Shown here: one piece after another, positions 17,341 to 30,875 of the stretch
How the letters are laid out: each line of letters opens with the position of its first letter
How positions within the stretch are numbered: the stretch's first letter is position 1
Source: an uncultured Selenomonadaceae bacterium
Lineage (GTDB): Bacteria > Bacillota > Negativicutes > Selenomonadales > Selenomonadaceae
DNA length: 64,000 bases
Direction: 5' to 3'
Assembly: GCA_905234195.1 (NCBI GenBank)
Contig: CAJOFR010000008.1
Span: forward strand, 1-64,000
Made by a program: the position numbers and the translations under genes
The notes under the pieces: model-generated
Told to the model about the DNA's origin: nothing
Databases searched by the model: none
The model's input: the letters and a program-made list of their open reading frames with translations, nothing else

Positions 17341-17369
17341 TTGACTAGCGGCGTGCTTTTTATTATTAT
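17341..17369 (+). promoter_or_regulatory. pcrA promoter
   Basis: TTGACT and TATTAT are separated by 17 nt and end 23 nt before the TTG start. The short leader contains a TAGGGAATAGGGAGGG stretch that supplies the Shine-Dalgarno and resembles the heptad repeats seen elsewhere. Confidence 0.7.
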
Positions 17370-17392
17370 TTAGGGAATAGGGAGGGAATGAC

Positions 17393-21704
<4,312 letters not shown>

Positions 21705-23234
21705 ATGGCGGAAACTTTTGCTTTTGTCAACGAAATATTTTCCTTCGTGGTGCCGCTGTCGGATTTTTTTTGGGACTTCCCGAAAAATTTTGAGTGGTAT
21801 AAAAATATTCCGGTACTGGGAAATTTTTCGCTGGCGTTAATCTGTATCGTTGGCGGAGGAATTTATTTCACGGTCATGACGCGGGGAATACAATTCACGT
21901 ACTTTGTGAAAAGCTTGCGGGAATTGGCGAAAAGCGGCAATGAAAAGACGGGGATTTCGCCGCTGTCGTCGTTGCTGTTGAGTTCGGCAATGCGAATAGG
22001 TCCGGGCAACATGCTCGGCGTAATGGGCGCAATATCCGTCGGCGGCGCGGGCTCACTTTTTTGGATGTGGGTATCGGCTTGCTTTGCAATGGCAATGGCT
22101 TTCGCGGAATCAACTCTTGCCCAAATTTTTAAGGAGAAAAAAGACGACGAGTTTATCGGCGGACTTCCTTTCTACGGGCAAAAACTTTTGGGCGGCGTAA
22201 AATTCGTCGGGGTTTCTCTCTCGCTCCTCTACGTAACCTACGCGATGTTTAACCTTCCCGCGCAAGGCTACAACGTGATTTCGACAATCGAACAAATTGG
22301 AGCAACTGTCACCGGCGGCAAAATTTCCGGCGATATTTTTTCCGGAGTCGTCGCGATAATTTTATTGCTTGTCACGACGACCGTTGCTTTTGGCGGCATG
22401 AAAAGAGCCGTCAATTTAGTTAACAAACTCGTACCGTTCATGGCGATAACATATTTTTTTATTGTCGTCTTCCTCGTGATAAGCCACTTTGAGCTGATAC
22501 CGTTTTTCTTCCGCGCGGTTTTGGTGGGCGCGTTTTCGCCTGAATCAATTTTGGGCGGCTCCTTCGGCGTCATGCTCATGCAGGGCGTCAAGCGCGGGCT
22601 TATGTCGAACGAGGCAGGGCAGGGCACAATCACAATGGCGGCGGCTTGCTCGAACGCAAAACACCCCTGTGAACAGGGATTGGTACAAGCAATCGGAGTT
22701 TTTATAGACACGATTGTAATTTGCACGTGCAGCGGCTTCGTTGTGGTGATGTCCTTTCTTTGGATGGGCGTGGACGAACAAGCCTGGCTTGCGTCGGGAA
22801 TGTTGACGAGGTTTTTGACTTCCGCGCAAGCACTCGCGCCCGCCGGCTTTGAAAATTTCGTTGCATCTTTCTTTGCACTCTGCGTTGGTCTTTTCTCGTT
22901 CACGACTTTAATTGGGCTGATAAGTTTTTCGGAAGTTAGTATAAACATTATTTCGCGCGAAAAAAATGTTATTAATGCTGTTCGTGTAATCGGAATATTT
23001 TTTGCGGCTTTCGGAATTATTTGCGCGCTTGCGAAAATAAATCTCGGCAACATATGGGCGATAGGTGACTTGACGAATATTTTGATGATTTTCGCGAATT
23101 TGCCGCTTTTGGTTATTGGCACGAAGTATATTTTGCGGGCGACGCGTCACTACAAAATTCACGGCGGCAAGGATTTTAATTCAAGTGTTATCGGCTGGAA
23201 AAATAAATCTCTTTATTGGGATGATTTTAAGTGA
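21705..23234 (+). CDS. Alanine/glycine:cation symporter (AGCS family)
   Basis: This 509-residue inner-membrane protein is of the AGCS (sodium:alanine symporter) family, with about ten transmembrane helices. Family signatures are MRIGPGNMLGVMGAISVGGAGSLFW (quoted here in part) around residues 105-125 and the MLMQGVKRGLMSNEAGQG stretch around 290. It is predicted to import alanine or glycine with sodium. The start codon immediately follows the ligA stop, with GGAGGAG inside the ligA end, so it is the third gene of the pcrA-ligA unit, an unusual companion for DNA-repair genes. The second copy of the 87-bp repeat starts 8 nt after its stop. Confidence 0.93.
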   Translation: MAETFAFVNEIFSFVVPLSDFFWDFPKNFEWYKNIPVLGNFSLALICIVGGGIYFTVMTRGIQFTYFVKSLRELAKSGNEKTGISPLSSLLLSSAMRIGPGNMLGVMGAISVGGAGSLFWMWVSACFAMAMAFAESTLAQIFKEKKDDEFIGGLPFYGQKLLGGVKFVGVSLSLLYVTYAMFNLPAQGYNVISTIEQIGATVTGGKISGDIFSGVVAIILLLVTTTVAFGGMKRAVNLVNKLVPFMAITYFFIVVFLVISHFELIPFFFRAVLVGAFSPESILGGSFGVMLMQGVKRGLMSNEAGQGTITMAAACSNAKHPCEQGLVQAIGVFIDTIVICTCSGFVVVMSFLWMGVDEQAWLASGMLTRFLTSAQALAPAGFENFVASFFALCVGLFSFTTLIGLISFSEVSINIISREKNVINAVRVIGIFFAAFGIICALAKINLGNIWAIGDLTNILMIFANLPLLVIGTKYILRATRHYKIHGGKDFNSSVIGWKNKSLYWDDFK

Positions 23235-23241
23235 AGGGAGT

Positions 23242-23328
23242 GGCCGCCCAAGGACGGGCGGCCGCCCGCATTTGGTCGCGTGATGCGACCTCTGCGGGCA
23301 GTTTTCTTTTGCTTCTTTTCTTTTGCGC
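23242..23328 (+). repeat. 87-bp structured intergenic repeat, copy 2
   Basis: This copy is identical to 4852-4938 and again lies just after the stop of a plus-strand transporter gene. Here the tail continues into a perfect 13-bp inverted repeat (TTCTTTTCTTTTG, CGC, then its complement, 23313-23341). That second arm is absent in copy 1, so this copy looks more complete. Confidence 0.85.
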
Positions 23329-23382
23329 CAAAAGAAAAGAAAGAAAAGAAGATTCTAGATTTAAAGAGGGGAAAAATTTCTA

Positions 23383-23411
23383 TTTCCATTTTAGAATAAA
23401 TCTGCTATAAT
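23383..23411 (+). promoter_or_regulatory. Promoter of the amino-acid ABC operon
   Basis: TTTCCA and an extended -10 (TGC TATAAT) are 17 nt apart. The ORF-track ATG at 23410 overlaps this -10, which excludes it as start codon and supports the GTG at 23461. Confidence 0.7.
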
Positions 23412-23460
23412 GTGCGCGACTGTTTTTTGTTCAAAACATTTTACGAAAGGAAGTTTGTTT

Positions 23461-24288
23461 GTGGTGAAAAAGTTTTTCCTGTTGGTAATTCTGCTGGTCA
23501 CGATGGTTTTGACAGGATGCGGCGGAGGCGCGGATAATAAACCCGCCGCCGATAAGCCCGCCGAAACTCCCGAAGCAAAGAAAATTGTCGTGGGTCTCGA
23601 TGACGAATATCCGCCGATGGGCTTTAAAGATGAGAATAACCAAATTATCGGGTTCGACGTGGATCTCGCGAAAGAGGCGGCTAAACGTCTCGGCACCGAA
23701 GTCGAATTTAAGGCTATCGATTGGAACAGCAAAGAGGCCGAATTAAAATCCGGACGCATTGATGTCCTCTGGAACGGTCTCGATATTACCGAAGAACGCA
23801 AACAAAATATGCTCTTCAGCGATCCTTACATGGATAACCGCCAAATTGTTTTCGTTCGCAAGGGTGAGGATCAGGGTATCGCCGCTGAATCTGACTTGGC
23901 GGGAAAATCTATCGGCACTCAGGCCGGCTCCACCGCCGAAAATTATATCACCGGCAACAGCGCACTGAAAGACAGCTTTAAAGATTTTAAAACTTACGGA
24001 GATTATATCAGCGCGTTCATGGATTTGGAAAACGGCCGCCTCGACGCGGTTATTTGTGACGAAATTGTCGGTCGCTACTATATTTCCAAACACCCCGAAA
24101 AACTCGACGGGCTTGACGTGACTGTTGGTCCTGTCAGCGAATTTGGTATCGCCTTCGCAAAAGAAAATACCGAGCTGCGCGACAAAGTCCAAAAGGCTTT
24201 CGACGAGATTGTTGCCGACGGCACCGCGAAGAAAATTTCCGAGCAGTGGTTTGAAAAAGATTTAATCAAAGCCAAAAATGCTCAATGA
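23461..24288 (+). CDS. Polar amino-acid ABC transporter substrate-binding lipoprotein
   Basis: This 275-residue protein has a lipoprotein signal ending in the lipobox LTGC, followed by an Ala/Pro-rich tether. The solute-binding domain of family 3 begins IVVGLDDEYPPMGFKDENN and contains GFDVDLAKEAAKRLG and FSDPYMDNRQIV, typical of cystine, histidine or glutamine binders. I chose the GTG at 23461, 7 nt after AGGAAG and downstream of the promoter. It delivers an amino acid to the permease encoded 31 bp downstream; no cognate ATPase gene follows. The substrate cannot be decided from the sequence. Confidence 0.92.
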   Translation: MVKKFFLLVILLVTMVLTGCGGGADNKPAADKPAETPEAKKIVVGLDDEYPPMGFKDENNQIIGFDVDLAKEAAKRLGTEVEFKAIDWNSKEAELKSGRIDVLWNGLDITEERKQNMLFSDPYMDNRQIVFVRKGEDQGIAAESDLAGKSIGTQAGSTAENYITGNSALKDSFKDFKTYGDYISAFMDLENGRLDAVICDEIVGRYYISKHPEKLDGLDVTVGPVSEFGIAFAKENTELRDKVQKAFDEIVADGTAKKISEQWFEKDLIKAKNAQ

Positions 24289-24319
24289 AAATTTTTTTAG
24301 TCACCGGTAAGGAATTTTA

Positions 24320-24964
24320 ATGGAAAGACTTTTTAACATGACGCTCCTGATAATGGAGGGAGCGGAAGTCACGCTGACAATTTTCCTCGTGACTTTGGCG
24401 TTAAGTTTGCCAATAGGTGGGCTGGCGGCTCTGGGAAGAATCTCCGGCTTTGCCCCGCTGCGTTACCTAATGGAATTTTACGTCTGGATAATGCGCGGCA
24501 CCCCGTTAATGTTGCAACTCCTGTTCGTCTACTTCGCGTTGCCCATGTTCGGAATAATGTTGCCGGATATCGTGGCGGCGTTGCTGGCGTTCACGCTGAA
24601 CTACGCGGCGTACTTCGCAGAAATTTTCCGCGCGGGCATCCAGGCAATACCAAAAGGACAGTACGAGGCGTCGCAGGCTCTGGGCCTGAAACATTGGCAG
24701 ATGATGCGATATATAATTTTTCCACAAGTTTTGCGCGTGGTCTTGCCGCCAATCTCAAACGAAACAATAAATTTAGTGAAAGATACGTCACTGATTTATA
24801 TCCTGGCAATGAATGACTTGTTGCGGGTGGCGCGGACAATCGTACAGCGTGAATTTGACATGACGCCTTTCGTTATCGCGGGAATATTTTATTTGGTAAT
24901 GACTGCGTTTCTAACGTGGGTGTTCAAAAAATTGGAGCAACGCTACGGATCTTACGAAACTTGA
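24320..24964 (+). CDS. Amino-acid ABC transporter permease (HisM/GlnP type)
   Basis: The 214-residue integral membrane protein has about five helices and the characteristic EAA loop region EASQALGLKHWQMMRYIIFPQVLR (part shown) near residue 115, which docks the ATPase. TPLMLQLLFVYFALP and NETINLVKDTSLIYIL are family landmarks. It pairs with the upstream binding protein. The expected ATP-binding gene is missing: the next gene, 32 bp on, encodes an AMIN-domain protein. The ATPase may be encoded elsewhere and shared. Confidence 0.94.
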   Translation: MERLFNMTLLIMEGAEVTLTIFLVTLALSLPIGGLAALGRISGFAPLRYLMEFYVWIMRGTPLMLQLLFVYFALPMFGIMLPDIVAALLAFTLNYAAYFAEIFRAGIQAIPKGQYEASQALGLKHWQMMRYIIFPQVLRVVLPPISNETINLVKDTSLIYILAMNDLLRVARTIVQREFDMTPFVIAGIFYLVMTAFLTWVFKKLEQRYGSYET

Positions 24965-24996
24965 TAAAAAAATTTATGAAGAAGAGGAGGCTTGAA

Positions 24997-25416
24997 GTGG
25001 TGAAAAAAATATTGTTGAGTCTCCTCGTTTTCATGTTCATGATTTCAACGGGCGAGGCGGCAAATTTGGCGAACAGGGCGGAAATTCAAAGTATCCGCTA
25101 CGATTACGGCGCGGGCACCGTCAGAATTATTCTCGACCTTACGAAAAAAATCGACTACCAAGAAACCAGCGCGGAAAATCCTTCGCGCTCTGTCATCTAT
25201 ATAAAAAATGCGTGGATTGATTCCGACGACGAGATTGAAGAAAAATTGGAGTCGACGGCGGCAAAACGAATGACTATTCGGCAAGTTAATCAGAACACCG
25301 TAGTTTTTACGGTGGAAACGATGGCGGCGATACATGTTTTCGGGCGCGAAGGCGGACCCAGCGGCTATCGTCTTTTTATCGACGTGGGCAATGCGCCTTT
25401 TCAAAAAACTGTTTAG
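24997..25416 (+). CDS. Stand-alone AMIN-domain exported protein
   Basis: The 139-residue protein has a signal peptide (MVKKILLSLLVFMF to GEA) and one AMIN domain (IQSIRYDYGAGTVRIILDL to GYRLFIDVGNAPF). AMIN domains target proteins to septal peptidoglycan or outer-membrane secretins. It is strikingly similar throughout to the first 140 residues of the amidase encoded next, so it arose by tandem duplication. The GTG at 24997, 6 nt after GAGGAGG, aligns with the ATG of the paralogue. It has no catalytic domain; it could share or compete for the amidase's binding site. Confidence 0.85.
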   Translation: MVKKILLSLLVFMFMISTGEAANLANRAEIQSIRYDYGAGTVRIILDLTKKIDYQETSAENPSRSVIYIKNAWIDSDDEIEEKLESTAAKRMTIRQVNQNTVVFTVETMAAIHVFGREGGPSGYRLFIDVGNAPFQKTV

Positions 25417-25470
25417 CGCGTCGTTCGTTTCGTGAATCGGAAAATGTCTAACAAAAAAAGGAGGCTCAGG

Positions 25471-27168
25471 ATGGTTAAAAAAATATTGCTAGGTCTCCTT
25501 ATTTTTGTTTTCATGACTTCGATAGGCGAGGCTGCAAATTCTTCAAACCCTTCGGAAATTCAGAATTTAAGATACAGCTACGGCTCCGGCACTGTCAGAA
25601 TTGTTTTGGATATGACGCAGAAAGTTGAGTACGAAGAAAACAGCGCGGAAAATCCTTCGCGGTCTATAATCGATATAAAAAATTCCCTGCTCAATCCGAA
25701 CATTCAAAACGAAGTTGAATTGAAGTCGACCGCCGCGAAAAATCTCAAGATTGAACAGCGTAACTCTTCGACAGTCCGGCTTACTGTCGAAACTATGGCC
25801 GGGGTAAAAATTTTTTGGCTAAGCAATGAAGGCGGCGGCTATCGTCTTGTTATCGACGTGGGCAACGCGCCTTTCAAAGTCAATCCCGATTTGAACAACG
25901 ATTCACAGCAGAAAATTACCGACGTCGAAAATAAAAATCCTCCCGCCACCAAAAAAGATCCTTCGACGGAAATTCCGATAACGATTGACCCGCCGAGCAC
26001 GAGCGACCCGATTGAAAATATTTCTATTCCAAAAGGCAACGAGATAAAAATTTCAGCAACGCCCGAAATTCAAAACGTAAGGTACAGCGATACCCCGAAT
26101 GCGTTTAGGATTGTGTTGGACGTCACCGAAAAAGTGGATATTAAAACTTTCACGCTGAAGAATCCTGCGCGCACTGTCTTCGATATAAAAAATGTCAGGA
26201 TCGCAGGAGAAATTGACGACAGAGTAAAATGGTCGAAGAAAGAAAAAGCTGAACGCGAAATTAAACCGAAGTCCGATGCCGTCAAAAAAATTCGTCTTTC
26301 GCCGTTTGATAAGTCAACTACTCGTCTTGTCGTGGAAACTTCAAATTCGTTGAAGTTCGCTTGGCTGGAGGGCGGACCCAGCGGCTATCGTCTTGTTATC
26401 GACGTCGACAAGCCCGCTAAAAAAGAAAAGTCGAAGGATAAAAAAGAGCAGAAGACTAACGAAAAAGAAAAGGACAAGGACAAAAATACTTCCGACGACA
26501 AAAAAGATAAGCCCGCAAAAGATGACAGCACGCCCAAAGATTTAAGGGAAGATCTGAATAAAATCACCGCGCTCACGAATAAAACTATCGTCATAGATCC
26601 CGGGCACGGCGGCGGAGATTCGGGCGCGATTGGTCCGACGGGTGTCATGGAAAAAAATGTGACTCTTCGTGTTTCGTTGAAGCTGGAAAAACTTTTGCAG
26701 GACGAAGGCGCGATTGTGATTATGACTCGCCGCGTCGACAAAGCTGTTGCGCCTTCCGGTGACAAGGCGTCCGCTATCGAAGAACTTCAGTCGCGTTGCG
26801 CCGTCGCGAACATAAACAAGGCAGATATTTTCATTTCGGTTCACGCTGACAGTTTCACGAGACCGGACGCGAAGGGCACGACGGGTTATTATTACTCGAA
26901 GACCGAAGGACAGGCGTCGATAAAGCTGGCGGATTTTATTCGCAAAAATATCTGCGCGCTGCCCGGCAGGACAAGTCGCGGGACGAAACCTTGTAATTTT
27001 TACGTCGTCCGCAATACGGATATGCCCGCCACTCTGATTGAGCTTGCGTTTATCTCGAATCCCGAAGAGGAACAGTTTATGAACTCGGACGAAGGCGTTG
27101 AGCAACTTGCGCTGGCGATTTTCGACGGGATTGAAGATTATTTCGGCTGGGCTGAAAATAACAAATGA
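25471..27168 (+). CDS. N-acetylmuramoyl-L-alanine amidase with two AMIN domains
   Basis: This 565-residue exported zinc amidase cleaves the bond between muramic acid and L-Ala during cell separation. In order: signal peptide (to ~23), AMIN domain (~28-135), Pro/Thr-rich linker, second AMIN domain (~205-315), Lys/Asp-rich linker (~320-365) and an Amidase_3 domain. Zinc and catalytic residues are in VIDPGHGGGDSG, MEKNVTL, FISVHAD and LIELAFISN. The ATG at 25471 follows AGGAGG closely and matches the start of the upstream AMIN paralogue. A terminator hairpin follows the gene. AmiC is the nearest named relative. Confidence 0.93.
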   Translation: MVKKILLGLLIFVFMTSIGEAANSSNPSEIQNLRYSYGSGTVRIVLDMTQKVEYEENSAENPSRSIIDIKNSLLNPNIQNEVELKSTAAKNLKIEQRNSSTVRLTVETMAGVKIFWLSNEGGGYRLVIDVGNAPFKVNPDLNNDSQQKITDVENKNPPATKKDPSTEIPITIDPPSTSDPIENISIPKGNEIKISATPEIQNVRYSDTPNAFRIVLDVTEKVDIKTFTLKNPARTVFDIKNVRIAGEIDDRVKWSKKEKAEREIKPKSDAVKKIRLSPFDKSTTRLVVETSNSLKFAWLEGGPSGYRLVIDVDKPAKKEKSKDKKEQKTNEKEKDKDKNTSDDKKDKPAKDDSTPKDLREDLNKITALTNKTIVIDPGHGGGDSGAIGPTGVMEKNVTLRVSLKLEKLLQDEGAIVIMTRRVDKAVAPSGDKASAIEELQSRCAVANINKADIFISVHADSFTRPDAKGTTGYYYSKTEGQASIKLADFIRKNICALPGRTSRGTKPCNFYVVRNTDMPATLIELAFISNPEEEQFMNSDEGVEQLALAIFDGIEDYFGWAENNK

Positions 27169-27185
27169 ATTTTTGAAAACAAATG

Positions 27186-28254
<1,069 letters not shown>

Positions 28255-28275
28255 AATTTCTTGAAAGAAAAAATA

Positions 28276-28290
28276 AAAATTCAGAAAATA
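28276..28290 (+). promoter_or_regulatory. Candidate CodY box upstream of codY
   Basis: AAAATTCAGAAAATA matches the published CodY consensus AATTTTCWGAAAATT at 12 of 15 positions, including the whole TTCWGAAAAT core. It ends 4 nt before the proposed -35 of codY, so it suits autoregulation. Confidence 0.55.
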
Positions 28291-28294
28291 ATAC

Positions 28295-28323
28295 TTTCAT
28301 TTATCAAAAAGTTGTGGTAGTAT
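28295..28323 (+). promoter_or_regulatory. Possible codY promoter
   Basis: TTTCAT and TAGTAT are 17 nt apart, ~50 nt before the start codon. The -35 is weak (3 of 6), so the call relies on the -10 and on the adjoining CodY box. Confidence 0.4.
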
Positions 28324-28371
28324 TACAAAAGCAGGTGATGCGGGAGAAAAAATTTGAAAGGGAGTTTTTAA

Positions 28372-29148
28372 ATGGCGACACTGTTAGAGAAGACAAGGAA
28401 AATTAACAAATTACTGCAGAGGTCGGAGAATGTTGAGTACGACGGCATATCAAAAATCTTGAGCAACATTCTTGACGCGAACGTTTACATCATGGACAAG
28501 AAGGGGGATATTCGCGGCTACGCTTTCACGGATAATTTTGAGTGCGAACTCATGATTGATAAAGTTATCCGCAAGGGAAAATTTCCGAAGCAGTATGTTC
28601 GCTGGCTGAACAGCTTGGACGAAACGCAACCCAATCGCAGGACGAAGAGCGGGCATTGCGCCTATGACGAAAAGTGCGAATGCGAATTTAACGGAAAAAA
28701 TACGACGATTGTCCCGATTTTTGGAGTCGGGCGAAGAATCGGCACGCTGATAATCGCGCGCTATGACGAAGACTTCACGGACGATGACTTGTTGCTTGCC
28801 GAATACGGCGCGACTGTCGTGGGCATGGAGATGTTGCGCGACCACACGGAGAAAGTTGAGATTGAGGCGCGGAAGAAAGCTACCGTGCAAATTGCGCTGG
28901 CAACGTTGAGTTATTCGGAGGCGGAAGCGGCGATTAATATTCTCGGCGAACTCGACGGAAATGAAGGGCTCCTCGTCGCGTCGAAAATCGCTGACCGCGT
29001 CGGGATAACGCGCTCGGTTATTGTAAATGCTCTTAGGAAATTTGAATCTGCCGGCGTCATTGAATCCAAGTCTCTCGGCATGAAGGGCACCTACATAAAA
29101 GTTTTGAACGAGTACCTTATGGACGAAGTGCAAAAACTTCGCAGATAA
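28372..29148 (+). CDS. codY: GTP-sensing pleiotropic transcriptional regulator CodY
   Basis: The 258-residue protein is CodY, which binds branched-chain amino acids and GTP and represses nitrogen-acquisition and adaptation genes in Firmicutes. The GAF-type sensor domain (~1-155) opens with LLEKTRKINKLLQ and contains NVYIMDKKGDIRGYAF. The winged helix-turn-helix at the C-terminus includes VASKIADRVGITRSVIVNAL followed by GVIESKSLGMKGTYI. Length and domain order are canonical. A clear AAAGGGAG site precedes the ATG. It stands alone rather than after the xerC-hslVU genes as in Bacillus. Targets could include the amino-acid transporter and symporter genes nearby, but I saw no convincing box there. 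Confidence 0.96.
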   Translation: MATLLEKTRKINKLLQRSENVEYDGISKILSNILDANVYIMDKKGDIRGYAFTDNFECELMIDKVIRKGKFPKQYVRWLNSLDETQPNRRTKSGHCAYDEKCECEFNGKNTTIVPIFGVGRRIGTLIIARYDEDFTDDDLLLAEYGATVVGMEMLRDHTEKVEIEARKKATVQIALATLSYSEAEAAINILGELDGNEGLLVASKIADRVGITRSVIVNALRKFESAGVIESKSLGMKGTYIKVLNEYLMDEVQKLRR

Positions 29149-29171
29149 AAAATAAAAATGGAGAGGTTAAC

Positions 29172-29789
29172 ATGAAAGTTTTGATTATTAACGGCTCACC
29201 GCACTCGAAAGGAAATGTTGCCGTTGCTTTGAACGAAATGATTAAAGTTTTCGACGCGGAAGGCGTTGAGCATAAACTTGTTCACGTCGGAAATAAAGTC
29301 GTGCGCGGCTGCATTGCGTGCAATAATTGTTTTAAAATCGGGCGTTGCGTTTTTGACGACGTGGTTAATGAAGTTGCGCCGATGTTCGAGGCGGCGGACG
29401 GGCTTGTTGTCGGCACGCCGGTTTATTATGCTTCGGCGAATGGCACGTTGATTTCTTTCTTGGACAGACTTTTTTTCAGCACGCCTTTCGACAAAAGAAT
29501 GAAGGTCGGCGCGGGCGTTGTCGTTGCTCGGCGCGGAGGCACCACCGCCACTTTCGACGAGGTCAATAAATATTTTGCGATTAGTAACATGCCGATTGCG
29601 TCAAGCCAATATTGGAATAACGTTTTCGGGCTTGCGCAGGGCGATGCGAATCAAGACGCCGAAGGACTTCAGACGATGCGGACGCTTGCGAAAAATATGA
29701 CGTTCTTGATGAAGAGTATCGCGCTCGGCAAAGAAAAGTTTGGCTTGCCCGAAAAAGAGCAACAAGTTTTTACGCACTTCATTCGGTAA
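29172..29789 (+). CDS. NAD(P)H-dependent FMN reductase / iron-sulfur flavoprotein-like
   Basis: The 205-residue flavodoxin-fold protein starts with VLIINGSPHSKGNV, the FMN phosphate-binding loop of the FMN_red family. The cysteines in VRGCIACNNCFKIGRC (~48-63) follow the compact pattern of archaeal-type iron-sulfur flavoproteins, which may bind a cluster. GTPVYYASANGTLISFLDR is the flavin-contacting loop. It is predicted to be a cytosolic electron carrier or reductase. It follows codY by 23 bp with its own GGAGAGG site; the next gene starts 6 bp after its stop, so the two are probably co-transcribed. Confidence 0.88.
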   Translation: MKVLIINGSPHSKGNVAVALNEMIKVFDAEGVEHKLVHVGNKVVRGCIACNNCFKIGRCVFDDVVNEVAPMFEAADGLVVGTPVYYASANGTLISFLDRLFFSTPFDKRMKVGAGVVVARRGGTTATFDEVNKYFAISNMPIASSQYWNNVFGLAQGDANQDAEGLQTMRTLAKNMTFLMKSIALGKEKFGLPEKEQQVFTHFIR

Positions 29790-29795
29790 AATTTT

Positions 29796-30848
29796 ATGAG
29801 GTGCATTCAACCGAGTTACTTTAAAAATTTTAGCTGTGACGGGGAAATTTGCGGCTGTCGTTGTTGTAGAGATTGGCGGATTGTCGTCGACGACGACACC
29901 TACAAAAATTTTGAGACCCTTGCCGAAAATGAGCGCGAAGAAATTTTTTCAAAACTTGAGTGGGTTCGCGACGAAAATTCCGGCGTCGAGGTCATGGTTT
30001 TGAAATTGCGCGAAGACGGTCGTTGCTCCTTCCTTGACGACGATTCTCTTTGCAAGCTCCAAAAAAATCACGGCGAAAATTTTTTGACGGCGATTTGTCA
30101 AAGTTTTCCGCGCGTGACTTACAAGCTTGACGAGGAAAATTTTTTCCAGGCGATGACGATTACCTGCCCGCTTGCCGCGAATTTGATTCTCTTTCCGATT
30201 GAGCCGATAACTTTTGAGGAGGTTCACGAGGTCAGCGCGCGCGCGATTATCAGTTTCAAAAAAAAGTTGGCGCGCCCCGCCGAAGAAGTTTTCAAAATTC
30301 AAATGGACGCGGTGAAAATTTTGCAGGACAGAAATTTTTCGATAAACCGCCGGCTGAAAAACCTTTGCAAATTTTTTTACGGGGAAGATTTTCCGGACGC
30401 CGACTTTAATTTGGAGAGGCACGCCGAAGTTATCGTGGAGATTTTCAGCAAAACTTACGGGAAGATTTTAAACGAACAGCAGGCGGCGCATTTGCGAAAA
30501 AATTATTTAAGTTACCGCGACGAGATTTTAAAGCAGGTTCACGAAAATTTTAGTCACATGTTTGAAAATTATTTGGTCAACGAAATTTTTGTGCGCTGTT
30601 ATCCTTTCGCCTTCAGCGACGACGAATTTCATAATTGCAAAATTTTCGTGACGGCGTTCAAAATTTTGGAGTTCTCCCTTGTTTTGACGGTTGTCGCGAA
30701 AAAAAGGTTGAATGTCGGCGATGTCACGACGCTGATTTATTCGGTGAACGATATGTTAGACCACAGTCGCGGCGGCATGGACGAGATAATCGAGTTTGCC
30801 ACGAATTGCGACGCGAAAAATTTTGCCGCTTGTATTCTTGAAGATTGA
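29796..30848 (+). CDS. FliB-like lysine-N-methylase (flagellin methylase family)
   Basis: The 350-residue protein resembles FliB, which methylates flagellin lysines in Salmonella. The N-terminal cysteine cluster FSCDGEICGCRCCRDWRI and the later CSFLDDDSLCKLQKNHG and LTAICQSFPR segments match the family pattern (C...CC.gW.i, C.fL....LC, C..yPR); these cysteines probably bind a metal or iron-sulfur cluster. No flagellar gene lies in the window, so the substrate could be flagellin encoded elsewhere or another protein. It follows the flavoprotein gene by 6 bp, whose reducing power might serve a cluster; that is speculation. Confidence 0.8.
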   Translation: MRCIQPSYFKNFSCDGEICGCRCCRDWRIVVDDDTYKNFETLAENEREEIFSKLEWVRDENSGVEVMVLKLREDGRCSFLDDDSLCKLQKNHGENFLTAICQSFPRVTYKLDEENFFQAMTITCPLAANLILFPIEPITFEEVHEVSARAIISFKKKLARPAEEVFKIQMDAVKILQDRNFSINRRLKNLCKFFYGEDFPDADFNLERHAEVIVEIFSKTYGKILNEQQAAHLRKNYLSYRDEILKQVHENFSHMFENYLVNEIFVRCYPFAFSDDEFHNCKIFVTAFKILEFSLVLTVVAKKRLNVGDVTTLIYSVNDMLDHSRGGMDEIIEFATNCDAKNFAACILED

Positions 30849-30875
30849 CGGAAACATTTTTGGCGAGGTGAGATT

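Noticed and set aside
22268-23122. 284-residue minus-strand ORF inside the alanine symporter gene
   Set aside because: Antisense shadow of a membrane-protein gene; Pro/Ser/Thr-rich product without features.
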